NCBI GenBank assembly: GCA_021201335.1
Contig: JAJQFD010000042.1
Coordinates: 248,001-312,000, forward strand
DNA length: 64,000 nt
DNA from: Bacteroides sp.
GTDB lineage: Bacteria; Bacteroidota; Bacteroidia; Bacteroidales; Bacteroidaceae
Reading direction: 5' to 3'
The position numbers and the translations under genes were made by a program. This document shows positions 52,233 through 61,423 of the stretch, one piece after another. Positions within the stretch are counted from its first letter, which is position 1; each line of letters begins with the position of its first letter. A model generated the notes under the pieces. The model saw nothing but the letters and a program-made list of their open reading frames with translations. It was not told the origin of the DNA and did not search any database.

Positions 52233-52363
52233 TAACTTAAAAGAGAATATGCCACCATCAAGAATAAACCGAGAATTATTAAAGATACAAAGAGTATCTT
52301 AACTACTTTTTTAGCGTGTTCTTCCTCATGCTTTGTAATACTTTTCTTTCTATTCTTTCCCAT
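52232..52363 (-). CDS. Small (43-residue) membrane protein
   Basis: Reading the minus strand from ATG 52363: charged MGKNRKKSITKHEEEHAKK is followed by a hydrophobic stretch VVKILFVSLIILGLFLMVAYSLL and the stop TAA at 52232-52234. The last base of the stop is the first base of the CYTH ATG (TAATG), so translation is coupled. A single-pass protein with a cytosolic positively and negatively charged N-terminus is expected. Tight coupling is good evidence for a gene. Function unknown; a partner of the DUF4010 transporter-like protein or of CYTH is possible. Confidence 0.75.
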   Translation of the reverse strand: MGKNRKKSITKHEEEHAKKVVKILFVSLIILGLFLMVAYSLLS

Positions 52364-52413
52364 AATAATTAGTTTTAATTCATTTAATCAGGACTTTCCC
52401 CTTATGCTTTTCC

Positions 52414-52421
52414 CAAAAATA
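52414..52421 (-). promoter_or_regulatory. Putative -7 element for the small-protein/CYTH/DUF4010 operon
   Basis: The minus strand reads TATTTTTG, 50 bases ahead of the ATG at 52363. No -33 element found. Confidence 0.4.
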
Positions 52422-52577
52422 AAAAGAAATTTTGATATCCTGCCATTAAAAGAACATTAAATTACAGGTTTTGTTCTAAAAAGAGAAGAGAATGAAGACG
52501 GTATGAAAAAGAAAAATTAAAAGTCAAGAATCTATTCTAATTTTCGATTCTCAACTTTCAATTTTCTATTTCTTAAA

Positions 52578-53703
52578 TTATTGAGCTTCTTCGTGCGTTC
52601 CGGCAAATTCCATGAGGTAAGCTTTGATGAAACCATCAATTTTACCATCCATCACACCATTTACATCGGATGTCTGAAAATTGGTACGGTGGTCTTTTAC
52701 CCGGCGGTCATCGAATACATAACTCCGGATTTGAGAACCCCATTCAATCTTCTTCTTGCCAGCTTCGATCTTGCGCTGCTCAGCCAGACGTTTTTGCAAC
52801 TCCATATCATAAAGCTGAGAACGGAGCAAACGCATGGCATTTTCGCGGTTATCCAGCTGAGAACGTGTTTCGGTATTTTCTATCAGGATTTCTTTTTCTT
52901 CTCCCGTATCCGGATCTTTGTATTTATAACGCAGACGTACACCGGTTTCAACCTTGTTTACATTCTGGCCTCCAGCACCACCGGAACGGAACAAATCCCA
53001 GGTGATGGCCGCCTGATTAATCTGAACCTCGATACTGTCGTCAACCAGTGGAGTGACAAATACAGAGGCAAAGGAAGTCATTCGCTTACCTTGTGCATTG
53101 TAGGGTGAAACGCGTACCAGACGGTGAACACCGTTTTCGCCTTTCAGATATCCATAGGCATAATCTCCTTCTACCTGGATGGTACAAGTTTTAATACCTG
53201 CTTCATCTCCTTCCTGTAAATTGGTAACAGTTCCTTTGTAGCCATTGGTTTCAATCCAGCGCAGATACATGCGCATCAGCATGGATGCCCAATCCTGGCT
53301 TTCCGTTCCACCCGCTCCAGAATTTATTTTCAACACGCAACCTAACTGGTCAGCTTCTTCCCGAAGCATATTCTTTAGTTCCAGATTTTCCACAGCTTCA
53401 ACTGCGGTTGCATAAGCCTGGTCTACCTCCTGTTCGGTTACGAGTTCATCTTTATAAAAATCAAAAGCCAGTTCGAGTTCGTCCGTCATGGTTTTTACTT
53501 CGTCATAACCTTCGATCCATTTTTGCAGACCTTTCACCAGCCTCATCTGGGCTTCCGCCTTTTTCTGGTCATCCCAAAAACCGGGAGCCTGGGTCCTTAA
53601 TTGTTCTTCTTCGACTTGAATTTTCTTCCCGTCGATGTCAAAGGTACCTCCTCAGCGCTTCTACACGCTCTTTCACGTCTTTAAGTTGTTCTATTGTAAT
53701 CAT
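52578..53703 (-). CDS. prfB: Peptide chain release factor 2 (programmed +1 frameshift)
   Basis: Releases peptides at UGA and UAA. The full protein is about 374 residues: 21 codons from ATG 53703 (MITIEQLKDVKERV...) end at CTT TGA, with the TGA at 53640-53638, after which a +1 shift continues with GAC ATC GAC. The sequence AGGAGG TAC CTT TGA C contains the Shine-Dalgarno-like AGGAGG three bases before CTT, as in other prfB autoregulatory sites. The main part has GGAGGQNVNKVETGVRL (GGQ) and RVSPYNAQGKRMTSF (SPY where E. coli has SPF). Frameshifting lets low RF2 raise its own synthesis. Confidence 0.95.
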
Positions 53704-53721
53704 AATGTTTAAAAATTTGTG

Positions 53722-53729
53722 CAAAGATA
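53722..53729 (-). promoter_or_regulatory. Putative -7 element for prfB
   Basis: The minus strand reads TATCTTTG, an exact match, 18 bases ahead of the ATG at 53703. Confidence 0.5.
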
Positions 53730-53792
53730 GTAAACTTTAGGTATGGTAGCATATTCAAAATCGTAAATCCTCCTAATCGCAAAATTAAATGT

Positions 53793-53800
53793 TATATTTG
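53793..53800 (+). promoter_or_regulatory. Putative -7 element for the acyl-CoA ligase gene
   Basis: TATATTTG at this position is an exact match and lies 23 bases ahead of the ATG at 53824. Confidence 0.5.
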
Positions 53801-53823
53801 CAACTGTTTTAATTTACAACAAT

Positions 53824-55641
53824 ATGAACTACTATCATTTATCTGTTTTAGTCGATCGTCAGGCCGAGAAATACGGTGACAGAATCGCACTAAGATACCG
53901 CGACTATGAAACCTCTCAATGGCTGTCAGTCAGCTGGAACCAATTTTCTGAAACCAATCGTGTCGCGGCTAACGCCTTGGTGGCTTTAGGAGTAAAAGAA
54001 GAAGAAAACATTGCAATTTTCTCTCAAAACATGCCCGAGTGTTTTTACACTGAATTCTCTGCTTTTGCCAATCGTGCTGTATCTGTTCCGCTTTATGCTA
54101 CCAGTTCTGCCACTCAGGCGCAATACATTATTAATGACGCGGAAATCCGACTTCTCTTTGTAGGAGAACAATTGCAATACGATACAGCCTTTAGTATCAG
54201 AGGTTATTGTGAGACGTTGGAGAAGTTAATCATTTTCGACCGTAAAGTAAAGAAAGATCCCCGGGATGTCACTTCTATTTATTTTGATGAGTTCCTGGCT
54301 ATGGGTAAAGATCTTCCCCATCAAGAAATTATCAAAGAGCGTACTTCACGTGCTTCTGAAGATGATCTGGCAAATATACTTTATACTTCCGGTACTACCG
54401 GAGAGTCCAAAGGAGTCATGTTGCATCACAGTAATTACCTGGAAGCGTTCCGCATTCATGATATCCGTCTGACGACCATGACAGACAAGGATATTTCCAT
54501 GAATTTCCTTCCTCTTACACATGTATTTGAAAAAGCATGGTCCCATCTGTGTATTCACAAGGGTGTACAAATTTGCATCAACCTGAAACCTATGGACATT
54601 CAAATGACGATTAAGGAAATTCGTCCGACACTGATGTGTAATGTTCCACGTTTCTGGGAAAAGGTATATGCCGGTGTGCAGGAAAAAATCAATGAAACCA
54701 AAGGAGTTAAGAAATCATTGATGCTGGATGCAATCCGGGTAGGTAAAATTCATAACGTGGATTATTTGCGGAATGGTAAAACCCCTCCTTTACATATCCA
54801 ACTGAAATACAAGTTTTATGAGAAAACGGTTTATCAGTTATTAAAGAAAACCGTAGGTATTGAAAACGGGAACTTCTTTCCTGCCGCAGGGGCTGCTATC
54901 CCGGAGCAGATTTATGAGTTTGTGCGTTCAGTAGGTATTGAAATGATTTCAGGTTACGGATTGACAGAATCTACTGCCACTGTTGCATGTTCCTGGCAAA
55001 ACGACTATGATATAAAATCCGTAGGGCGGATAATGCCTGACGTGGAAGTGAAAATCGGAGACAATGATGAAATCATGCTGAAAGGCAAAACCATCACCAA
55101 AGGATACTATAAAAAACCAGCTGAAACAGCCACAGCATTCGATGAAGAGGGATTTTTCCACACAGGAGATGCCGGTTACTTTAAAGACGGCCGATTATTC
55201 CTGACTGAACGATTGAAAGACCTTTTTAAAACCTCCAATGGTAAATACATTGCGCCCCAAGCCTTAGAAACAAAATTAGTGGTTGATCGTTATATTGATC
55301 AAATTGCAATTATAGCCGATCAGCGTAAGTTTGTTTCGGCCCTTATTATTCCTGTCTATAGTTATGTGGAAGAATATGCAAAGAAGAAAAACATGGTATA
55401 TAATTCAGTGGAGGATTTACTCCAAAAGCCTGAGATTATCAAACTATTCAAGGGCCGTATTGATACTTTGCAACAACAGTTCATGCATTACGAACAAATC
55501 AAGCATTTTACTTTATTACCGAAGCCATTTAGCATGGAACGTGGAGAATTAACCAACACTTTAAAGCTTAAACGTTCGGTAATCGCAAAAAACTACAAGG
55601 ATATTATTGATAAAATGTATGAGGAAAATGTGAACTTATAA
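53824..55641 (+). CDS. Long-chain fatty acid--CoA ligase (AMP-binding)
   Basis: A 605-residue member of the ANL superfamily that activates long-chain fatty acids through an acyl-adenylate. The P-loop-like ILYTSGTTGESKGVMLHH motif is near residue 185, followed by SGYGLTESTATVAC near 375, GRIMPDVEVKIG, and FHTGDAGYFKDGRLFLTERLKDLFKTSNGKYIAPQALE near 440-480. The length and the last part are those of FadD15-like ligases. It is monocistronic, with a hairpin at 55662-55695. Confidence 0.93.
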   Translation: MNYYHLSVLVDRQAEKYGDRIALRYRDYETSQWLSVSWNQFSETNRVAANALVALGVKEEENIAIFSQNMPECFYTEFSAFANRAVSVPLYATSSATQAQYIINDAEIRLLFVGEQLQYDTAFSIRGYCETLEKLIIFDRKVKKDPRDVTSIYFDEFLAMGKDLPHQEIIKERTSRASEDDLANILYTSGTTGESKGVMLHHSNYLEAFRIHDIRLTTMTDKDISMNFLPLTHVFEKAWSHLCIHKGVQICINLKPMDIQMTIKEIRPTLMCNVPRFWEKVYAGVQEKINETKGVKKSLMLDAIRVGKIHNVDYLRNGKTPPLHIQLKYKFYEKTVYQLLKKTVGIENGNFFPAAGAAIPEQIYEFVRSVGIEMISGYGLTESTATVACSWQNDYDIKSVGRIMPDVEVKIGDNDEIMLKGKTITKGYYKKPAETATAFDEEGFFHTGDAGYFKDGRLFLTERLKDLFKTSNGKYIAPQALETKLVVDRYIDQIAIIADQRKFVSALIIPVYSYVEEYAKKKNMVYNSVEDLLQKPEIIKLFKGRIDTLQQQFMHYEQIKHFTLLPKPFSMERGELTNTLKLKRSVIAKNYKDIIDKMYEENVNL

Positions 55642-55661
55642 ATTTTCACCCTGATATTGAA

Positions 55662-55703
55662 AAGAGCCAGCTATTATTACTAATGAGTTGGCTCTTGTTC
55701 TTA
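55662..55703 (+). terminator. Rho-independent terminator after the acyl-CoA ligase gene
   Basis: AAGAGCCAGCT at 55662-55672 pairs with AGTTGGCTCTT at 55685-55695 (one G-U), followed by a T-rich tail. It may also act on the convergent fucosidase. Confidence 0.75.
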
Positions 55704-55726
55704 TTAGGGGCTAAAGAAACGATTTG

Positions 55727-57034
55727 CTATTTTACAGTTACTTCAAGTATTGAATCCACTTTATCCATTCCACCAGTAAAAGTGAATGTTGTTTTTCCGG
55801 TTTTCTTATCCGTTTTCCATTTAACCTGGTTTGCCGACATACTTTCATTGAGCCATTTAACCGATTTAATATTTTTCAATTCCAAATCCACCGAGGTTGT
55901 TTCAGGATTTAATAAATGAATATAATATACTTTTCCCTTCTTCGTTACAGCTCCCCATTCCTGAGGAGCTACCGGACCCATTTGAGTTTCATAAATTGTT
56001 TTCCCATAAGTGTTCATCCATTCCCCTATTTGAGAAAGACGTTCGATACACTCTGGCTGGATCTTTCCATTCGGCATAGGACCGACATTCAACAATAAGT
56101 TTGCTCCTGTTCCGGCTGTACGAACCAATAAATGAATAAGCTCTGTCGTTGATTTGAATCGGTCATCCGTTATTCTGAATCCCCATGATCCGTTAATTGT
56201 CTGACATGTTTCAAGCGGAAGTCTGGATATTTCCTGTCCACTGTGCCCTGCCGTATTTTCTCCCGGAACATCCCGTTCGAAAATCTGGTAGTCTTCTCCG
56301 GGGAAAGGAGGTAAATGGTGATTGTTAGCAATCAGACATTCCGGCTGAAGGGATTGGATTAATTCATAAATTTCCGGATAACGCCAGTCTACGTGAGTCG
56401 TTGGATCGGTACGGTTTTTATCGTCTGTCTGATCCCAGTGGCCGTCAAACCAGATGCCTGCAATCGGCCCATAATTGGTTAATAACTCCGTGAGCTGGGC
56501 TTTCATAAAATTAATATAGGAATCCCAGTTGCTGGCTTCTGTGCGTCCGGCATTCTGTCCGGTTCGTCCGGTTTCATATTGGTAATCACTGCGCATCCAG
56601 TCGAGTGTGGAATAGTACAGGAGTAATTTCATGTCTTGCTTATGACATTCGTCTGCCAATTGACGAAGAAGATCTTTTCCGTAGGGTGTATTCATAATAT
56701 TCCAGTCAGACTGCTTGGTATCCCAGTTGCTAAAGCTATCATGATGGCGCGAAGTAAACGTGATATATTTCATTCCTGCTTGCTTGGCGATGCTCACCCA
56801 TTCTTTGGCATCAAAGGCCTGAGGATTAAATAAATCCTGCAAACGCATATAATCTTTTCCTTTTATGGGCTTTGTATTCATAACCCATTCGCCGTCAGCC
56901 AATACACTATAGGGGCCAAAATGTATAAATAATCCAAAGCGGGCGTCTTCAAACCATTTTGTCTTCGGTGGGGTTTGTCCAAACATAGTATGGCACATTA
57001 GTAACAGCAGGAGGGTCGTTAGGATTTTCTTCAT
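55727..57034 (-). CDS. Alpha-L-fucosidase, family GH29
   Basis: Removes alpha-linked L-fucose from host or microbial glycans. The 435-residue secreted enzyme has signal MKKILTTLLLLLMCHTMFGQ, then the family text KWFEDARFGLFIHFGPYSVLADGEWVM and YITFTSRHHDSFSNWDTKQSDWN. The nucleophile Asp is in GPIAGIWFDGHWD near 197. It ends soon after the catalytic domain with a short beta-strand module. No other glycan-degradation gene or SusC/SusD pair lies nearby, so it is not in a typical polysaccharide utilisation locus. Alpha-1,2/3/4 specificity cannot be told. Confidence 0.93.
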   Translation of the reverse strand: MKKILTTLLLLLMCHTMFGQTPPKTKWFEDARFGLFIHFGPYSVLADGEWVMNTKPIKGKDYMRLQDLFNPQAFDAKEWVSIAKQAGMKYITFTSRHHDSFSNWDTKQSDWNIMNTPYGKDLLRQLADECHKQDMKLLLYYSTLDWMRSDYQYETGRTGQNAGRTEASNWDSYINFMKAQLTELLTNYGPIAGIWFDGHWDQTDDKNRTDPTTHVDWRYPEIYELIQSLQPECLIANNHHLPPFPGEDYQIFERDVPGENTAGHSGQEISRLPLETCQTINGSWGFRITDDRFKSTTELIHLLVRTAGTGANLLLNVGPMPNGKIQPECIERLSQIGEWMNTYGKTIYETQMGPVAPQEWGAVTKKGKVYYIHLLNPETTSVDLELKNIKSVKWLNESMSANQVKWKTDKKTGKTTFTFTGGMDKVDSILEVTVK

Positions 57035-57062
57035 GTTGTATTAATTTAAGTTTAACGTTACG

Positions 57063-57070
57063 CAAAAATA
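57063..57070 (-). promoter_or_regulatory. Putative -7 element for the fucosidase gene
   Basis: The minus strand reads TATTTTTG, 28 bases ahead of the ATG at 57034. Confidence 0.4.
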
Positions 57071-57116
57071 AAGATATTTGTGGGAACACACAATATAAAA
57101 GTTAAATTCTATCCCT

Positions 57117-57155
57117 ACAAAAAAGCCAACTAATCCGTCATGAATCAGTTGGCTT
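57117..57155 (-). terminator. Rho-independent terminator of the M16 protease gene
   Basis: AAGCCAACT at 57123-57131 and AGTTGGCTT at 57147-57155 are perfect inverted repeats with a 15-base loop, followed on the minus strand by a run of T residues. It lies 44 bases beyond the stop at 57199. Confidence 0.75.
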
Positions 57156-57198
57156 GTATTTTAATGTTTAAAAGATAACTATTGTATATACACTTACA

Positions 57199-60111
57199 TC
57201 AATATCCAAATATATCTTCCTGAGTCAGTCTGATAATTTGGCCGTACTCTTTTAGTTTTTCCATATCCAGTTCTTTCTCATCCCCAAGAATAGCATATTT
57301 ATAGGTGCGGTCTTTCATCCACTTATTGTGATAATTCACCACATCCTGAAGGGTCATCTGCTGCACATCATTAAATAGTTTAATACGGGTATCTACGTCC
57401 AATCCTAAATCCTGCGCACTTATATATCTCCAAATCACGCCACTTTTGGTTATCCGATCTGTGCGCATACGGGTAATTATACTTTCTTTGGCCAGTTTAA
57501 AAGCAGCTTCCGACTGAGGCATATTGTTAATGATATCTTTGAACGTATCAATAGCTTCGATCATTTTATCATTTTGAGTGGCAATCTCCGTCCGAACTGT
57601 GTAGGGATATTTTAATTGATGGGGAGAGATAATACCTGCCCACGCAGAATAAGCCAGTCCCCGCGCTTCACGCATCTCCTGAAACACAATGGAACTCATA
57701 CCACCGCCAAAATACTGGTTGAACAGGGAACGGGAAGGTTCCGTATCCACATCAAATTTCTCTCCCCGGTTGGAGTATTGCGCCATATAAATTTGTTTGG
57801 CTTCATAAGGCGCAATGAGTATTTGGGTTTCGGTAGTAAGTTGTGGCAACATTTCAATTCCTTCGGGAATTTCTTTCAACTGTTTGGGTGCCCGGTGGTA
57901 TTTCTGTAGTATCGCAAGTATTTCGGCTTCACTACTGGGACCATAGTAAATAATCTGGTGTTTATACTCATTTTGTTGCTTGATTTTGTCCACAAGTTCC
58001 TGCGGATCGATTTGATTCATTTCATCCGCAGATAAGATATAGGTGGCAGGTGATTTAGGACCGTACATCATATAGCTATACAACCTACCAAAATTCTGAT
58101 TCTGGTTAAGTTTTGCATCACCCCGTGATTTCAACTGATCAGCCACCAGATTCTTATAAGCAGTTTCATTTACCTGAGCATCCGCTAATAACTTCTCAAA
58201 TAATTTGAGGGCCTTTGGAAGATTTTCATTTAAACCGGAAAGCATGACGTATGTACGTTCATCACCAGGATAAACGCCAAACGAACAAGCCAGGTTATAA
58301 AGCTCTGCATTCAACTGTTCAAGTGTCATATCCGATGTACCCAGAAAGCGCATGTACCGGAAGGCCAGCCCCAATGCTTTATCGTGGAAGTTACCCATAT
58401 CAAATACATACATCAATTCAAAAGTACCATTCATTACATTCTTTTTATATAATACAGGAATGTTTGATTGAGCTTTCAGTTTGGTCAGATCTTTATCAAA
58501 ATCAAGGAATACAGGTTCAATAGGTGTCACCTCACTGAGTTGGATAGATTTCAAGAAAGGACTGACAGCATCCCGGTTCATAACAATCGGAGTAATACTC
58601 GGTTTTTCTATTTTCTTTTCGTTAGGATCCTGACCTTGTCTTTTATAAACCACAGCATAATTGTTTCCCAAATATTTGTTAGCCAAGGCTATGATATCAG
58701 CTTTGGTTAGTTTGGACATCCTTTCGAGGAAGTTAACCTGATTCTCCCATTTTACTCCATGCACAAATGAACTTACAAACATGTTGGCACGTGCCGTGTT
58801 GTACTCTAGTTGATAAAGCTCCCTCAGTTTATAATTATTCAGGGTTGCCTGCAGAATACTTTCGTTGAATTCGCCTTTTTTCAGCTTTTCAACCTCTGCC
58901 AGCAATAAATCTTTCACCTGCTCCAATGTTTGTCCTTCTTTCGGACGCCCGTTCATGGTTAATCCGGAATGGTCGGACATAGAATGTACATAACCGGAAG
59001 TACTCAATGTTTTTTGTTGTTGATTCAGATCCACATCTATTAAACCAACCTTACCATTACACAACACCCGACTTAATAGGCTCAGTCCGACATAATCAGG
59101 ATGCGAAATTCCCGGAAGCCTCCACGCTAAAGACATACTTTCAGCATCGGGTCCATAAACTTCTTTTTCAAGCGGTTGATTGATCGGCTCCGGTTTGGCT
59201 TCCGGCAATTTAGGCAAATTAGCATTGGGCTTCATGTTTCCAAAGTACTTCTCAATGGTTGAAACCACCTCATCCGGATTAAAATCTCCAGACATACAAA
59301 TGGCCATATTATTGGGTACATACCAAGTGCGGTAATATTCTTTAATACGGGTGATCGAAGGATTTTTCAAGTGATCTTGTGTTCCTAAGATGGTTTGCTG
59401 TCCATAAGGATGATGTGGGAAAAGAGTGGCAAGCATCGCTTCGTATATTTTCCACGAATCGCGGGTAAGTGACATGTTCTTTTCTTCATACACTGTCTCA
59501 AGTTCGGTATGAAAACCTCTTATTACATTATTCTGAAAACGATCAGCCTGAATCTTTGCCCAATTTTCCACCTGATTGGAAGGTATATCTTCCTGATAAA
59601 CAGTCATATCAAATCCGGTATAGGCGTTTGTCCCTTTCGCACCAATAGCAGACATCAGCTTAGTATATTCATTGGGAATGGCTAATTTGGATGCGGCATA
59701 AGATAAACTGTCGATAACCTGATAGATAGCTTTGCGCTCTGTTTCATCAGACGTTTTGCGGTAAACCTCAAACTGAGCTTCAATCTGATCAAGCAATTTT
59801 TTCTCTTCTGCATAATTCTGGGTTCCGAATTGCTCCGTTCCCTTAAACATCAGATGTTCGAAATAGTGAGCTAATCCGGTATTCTCTGCCGGATCATTTT
59901 TACCACCCACCCTTACAGCAATATAAGTTTGTATACGGGGAGTCTCCGGATTAACCGTTAGGTAAATTTTGAGGCCATTATCCAGTGTGTAAATTCTGGC
60001 TTTTAGCGGATCATTAGGTACACTTTCATAGGTATAAGCTTTTTGCTGGGTAGCTTTCAGACTAAATACCATTACAAAAGAAAGCAACAATGCCAGGTTA
60101 ATTCTTTTCAT
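57199..60111 (-). CDS. M16 family zinc metallopeptidase
   Basis: A secreted protease of the insulinase/pitrilysin type, 970 residues with two M16 halves. The start is set at ATG 60111 (signal MKRINLALLLSFVMVFSLKA); the longer frame to 60201 lies upstream of the promoter at 60149-60156 and is rejected. The zinc motif HYFEH (inverted HxxEH) is at 82-86, and the more distant Glu about 76-80 residues further on. The second half lacks that motif, as in most pitrilysins. It probably cleaves periplasmic peptides. Confidence 0.92.
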   Translation of the reverse strand: MKRINLALLLSFVMVFSLKATQQKAYTYESVPNDPLKARIYTLDNGLKIYLTVNPETPRIQTYIAVRVGGKNDPAENTGLAHYFEHLMFKGTEQFGTQNYAEEKKLLDQIEAQFEVYRKTSDETERKAIYQVIDSLSYAASKLAIPNEYTKLMSAIGAKGTNAYTGFDMTVYQEDIPSNQVENWAKIQADRFQNNVIRGFHTELETVYEEKNMSLTRDSWKIYEAMLATLFPHHPYGQQTILGTQDHLKNPSITRIKEYYRTWYVPNNMAICMSGDFNPDEVVSTIEKYFGNMKPNANLPKLPEAKPEPINQPLEKEVYGPDAESMSLAWRLPGISHPDYVGLSLLSRVLCNGKVGLIDVDLNQQQKTLSTSGYVHSMSDHSGLTMNGRPKEGQTLEQVKDLLLAEVEKLKKGEFNESILQATLNNYKLRELYQLEYNTARANMFVSSFVHGVKWENQVNFLERMSKLTKADIIALANKYLGNNYAVVYKRQGQDPNEKKIEKPSITPIVMNRDAVSPFLKSIQLSEVTPIEPVFLDFDKDLTKLKAQSNIPVLYKKNVMNGTFELMYVFDMGNFHDKALGLAFRYMRFLGTSDMTLEQLNAELYNLACSFGVYPGDERTYVMLSGLNENLPKALKLFEKLLADAQVNETAYKNLVADQLKSRGDAKLNQNQNFGRLYSYMMYGPKSPATYILSADEMNQIDPQELVDKIKQQNEYKHQIIYYGPSSEAEILAILQKYHRAPKQLKEIPEGIEMLPQLTTETQILIAPYEAKQIYMAQYSNRGEKFDVDTEPSRSLFNQYFGGGMSSIVFQEMREARGLAYSAWAGIISPHQLKYPYTVRTEIATQNDKMIEAIDTFKDIINNMPQSEAAFKLAKESIITRMRTDRITKSGVIWRYISAQDLGLDVDTRIKLFNDVQQMTLQDVVNYHNKWMKDRTYKYAILGDEKELDMEKLKEYGQIIRLTQEDIFGY

Positions 60112-60148
60112 GAATGTAATCATATTCTGCAGTTTAAGGGTTACTACA

Positions 60149-60156
60149 CAAATATA
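60149..60156 (-). promoter_or_regulatory. Putative -7 element for the M16 protease gene
   Basis: The minus strand reads TATATTTG, an exact match, about 37 bases ahead of the ATG at 60111; it supports that start over the upstream ATG. Confidence 0.55.
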
Positions 60157-60339
60157 TCGAATATTTCGTAACGCCAAGCATATAAGAGAATTAATACACA
60201 AAAATTATAGAATGAATAATTGGATACCTATTTTAAATCTGAAATATATTCTGTTTACATATTTTTTAACTGCCAGGTATCTGGCTTCACTTACCACATT
60301 TTATTCACCTGACAAATATATTATAACAATTATTTTATC

Positions 60340-60347
60340 TAAGTTTG
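60340..60347 (+). promoter_or_regulatory. Putative -7 element for the M20 deacylase gene
   Basis: TAAGTTTG matches TAnnTTTG and lies 20 bases ahead of ATG 60368, which supports that start. No -33 TTTG is seen. Confidence 0.45.
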
Positions 60348-60367
60348 CATACAAAAATAATAACTGT

Positions 60368-61420
60368 ATGATTGCATCTGAAGCTATATCTTTGCTTAAA
60401 TCCTTAATCAGCATTCCTTCGCTCAGCCGGGAGGAAGCTGCTGCTGCCGATTACCTGGAACAATATATAGAATTACGCGGTATGCAAACATACCGTGAAG
60501 GTAATAATGTATGGTGTATCAGTCCTATGTTCAGCCTGGAGAAGCCTACAATCTTACTGAATTCACACATAGATACGGTAAAGCCGGTGAATGGCTGGAG
60601 CAAAGATCCCTTCTCGCCTACTGAAATTAACGGAAAGCTTTACGGACTCGGAAGTAATGATGCCGGAGCAAGCCTGGTTACACTCTTACAGGTTTTCCTG
60701 GAACTTTGCCGGACTACCCAATCATACAATCTGATCTTCCTGGCTTCCTGTGAAGAAGAAGTATCGGGCAAAAATGGCATTGAAAAAGTACTACCACTTT
60801 TACCGCCTCTCTCTTTTGCTATTGTGGGTGAGCCTACCGAGATGCAACCTGCCATCGCCGAAAAAGGATTGATGGTACTGGATGTAACCACCACCGGAAA
60901 AGCCGGACATGCAGCCAGAGAGGAAGGAGAAAACGCCATCTACAAAGCTTTGAAGGACATTGAATGGTTCCGTGATTATCAATTTGAGAAAGTTTCGCCT
61001 TTGCTGGGGAAGGTTAAAATGAGTGTTACCATGATGAATGCAGGTACCCAGCATAATGTAGTTCCCGACCGTTGCAGTTTTGTAGTCGATATCCGCAGTA
61101 ATGAGATGTATGCCAATAAAGAATTATTCAAGATCATTCAGGAGCATATCCATTCGGAAGCGGTCGCTCGTTCGTTCCGGCTGAATTCTTCCTGTATTTC
61201 GGAAGAACATCCTTTTGTTCAAAAAGCAAAAAGAGCTGGTCGCACACCTTTCGGATCTCCTACATTATCCGATCAGGCGCTGATAACATTCCCATCGGTG
61301 AAGATAGGACCCGGACGTTCATCCCGGTCACATACGGCAGATGAATATATTTTATTGAATGAAATTGAGGAAGCTGTTGATCTCTATCTAAAATTACTGG
61401 ATGGTTTATTCATCCCCTGA
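60368..61420 (+). CDS. argE: M20 family N-acyl-ornithine deacylase (ArgE-like)
   Basis: A cytosolic zinc hydrolase of about 350 residues. ILLNSHIDTVKPVNGWSKDPFSP near 57-77 contains the first metal His and Asp, and SCEEEVSGKNGIE near 122 holds the Glu base. In Bacteroides, arginine synthesis goes through N-succinylornithine, so the true substrate may be N-succinyl- rather than N-acetylornithine; the name argE is by family. The start ATG 60368 is chosen because upstream residues are not conserved-looking and a promoter precedes it. Confidence 0.88.
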   Translation: MIASEAISLLKSLISIPSLSREEAAAADYLEQYIELRGMQTYREGNNVWCISPMFSLEKPTILLNSHIDTVKPVNGWSKDPFSPTEINGKLYGLGSNDAGASLVTLLQVFLELCRTTQSYNLIFLASCEEEVSGKNGIEKVLPLLPPLSFAIVGEPTEMQPAIAEKGLMVLDVTTTGKAGHAAREEGENAIYKALKDIEWFRDYQFEKVSPLLGKVKMSVTMMNAGTQHNVVPDRCSFVVDIRSNEMYANKELFKIIQEHIHSEAVARSFRLNSSCISEEHPFVQKAKRAGRTPFGSPTLSDQALITFPSVKIGPGRSSRSHTADEYILLNEIEEAVDLYLKLLDGLFIP

Positions 61421-61423
61421 TTC

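Noticed and set aside
60112..60201. N-terminal extension of the M16 protease to 60201
   Set aside because: It would lie upstream of the promoter at 60149-60156 and hide a good signal peptide.
60110..60367. N-terminal extension of the ArgE-like protein to 60110
   Set aside because: Upstream residues look like translated non-coding DNA, cross the promoter at 60340 and overlap the divergent M16 promoter.
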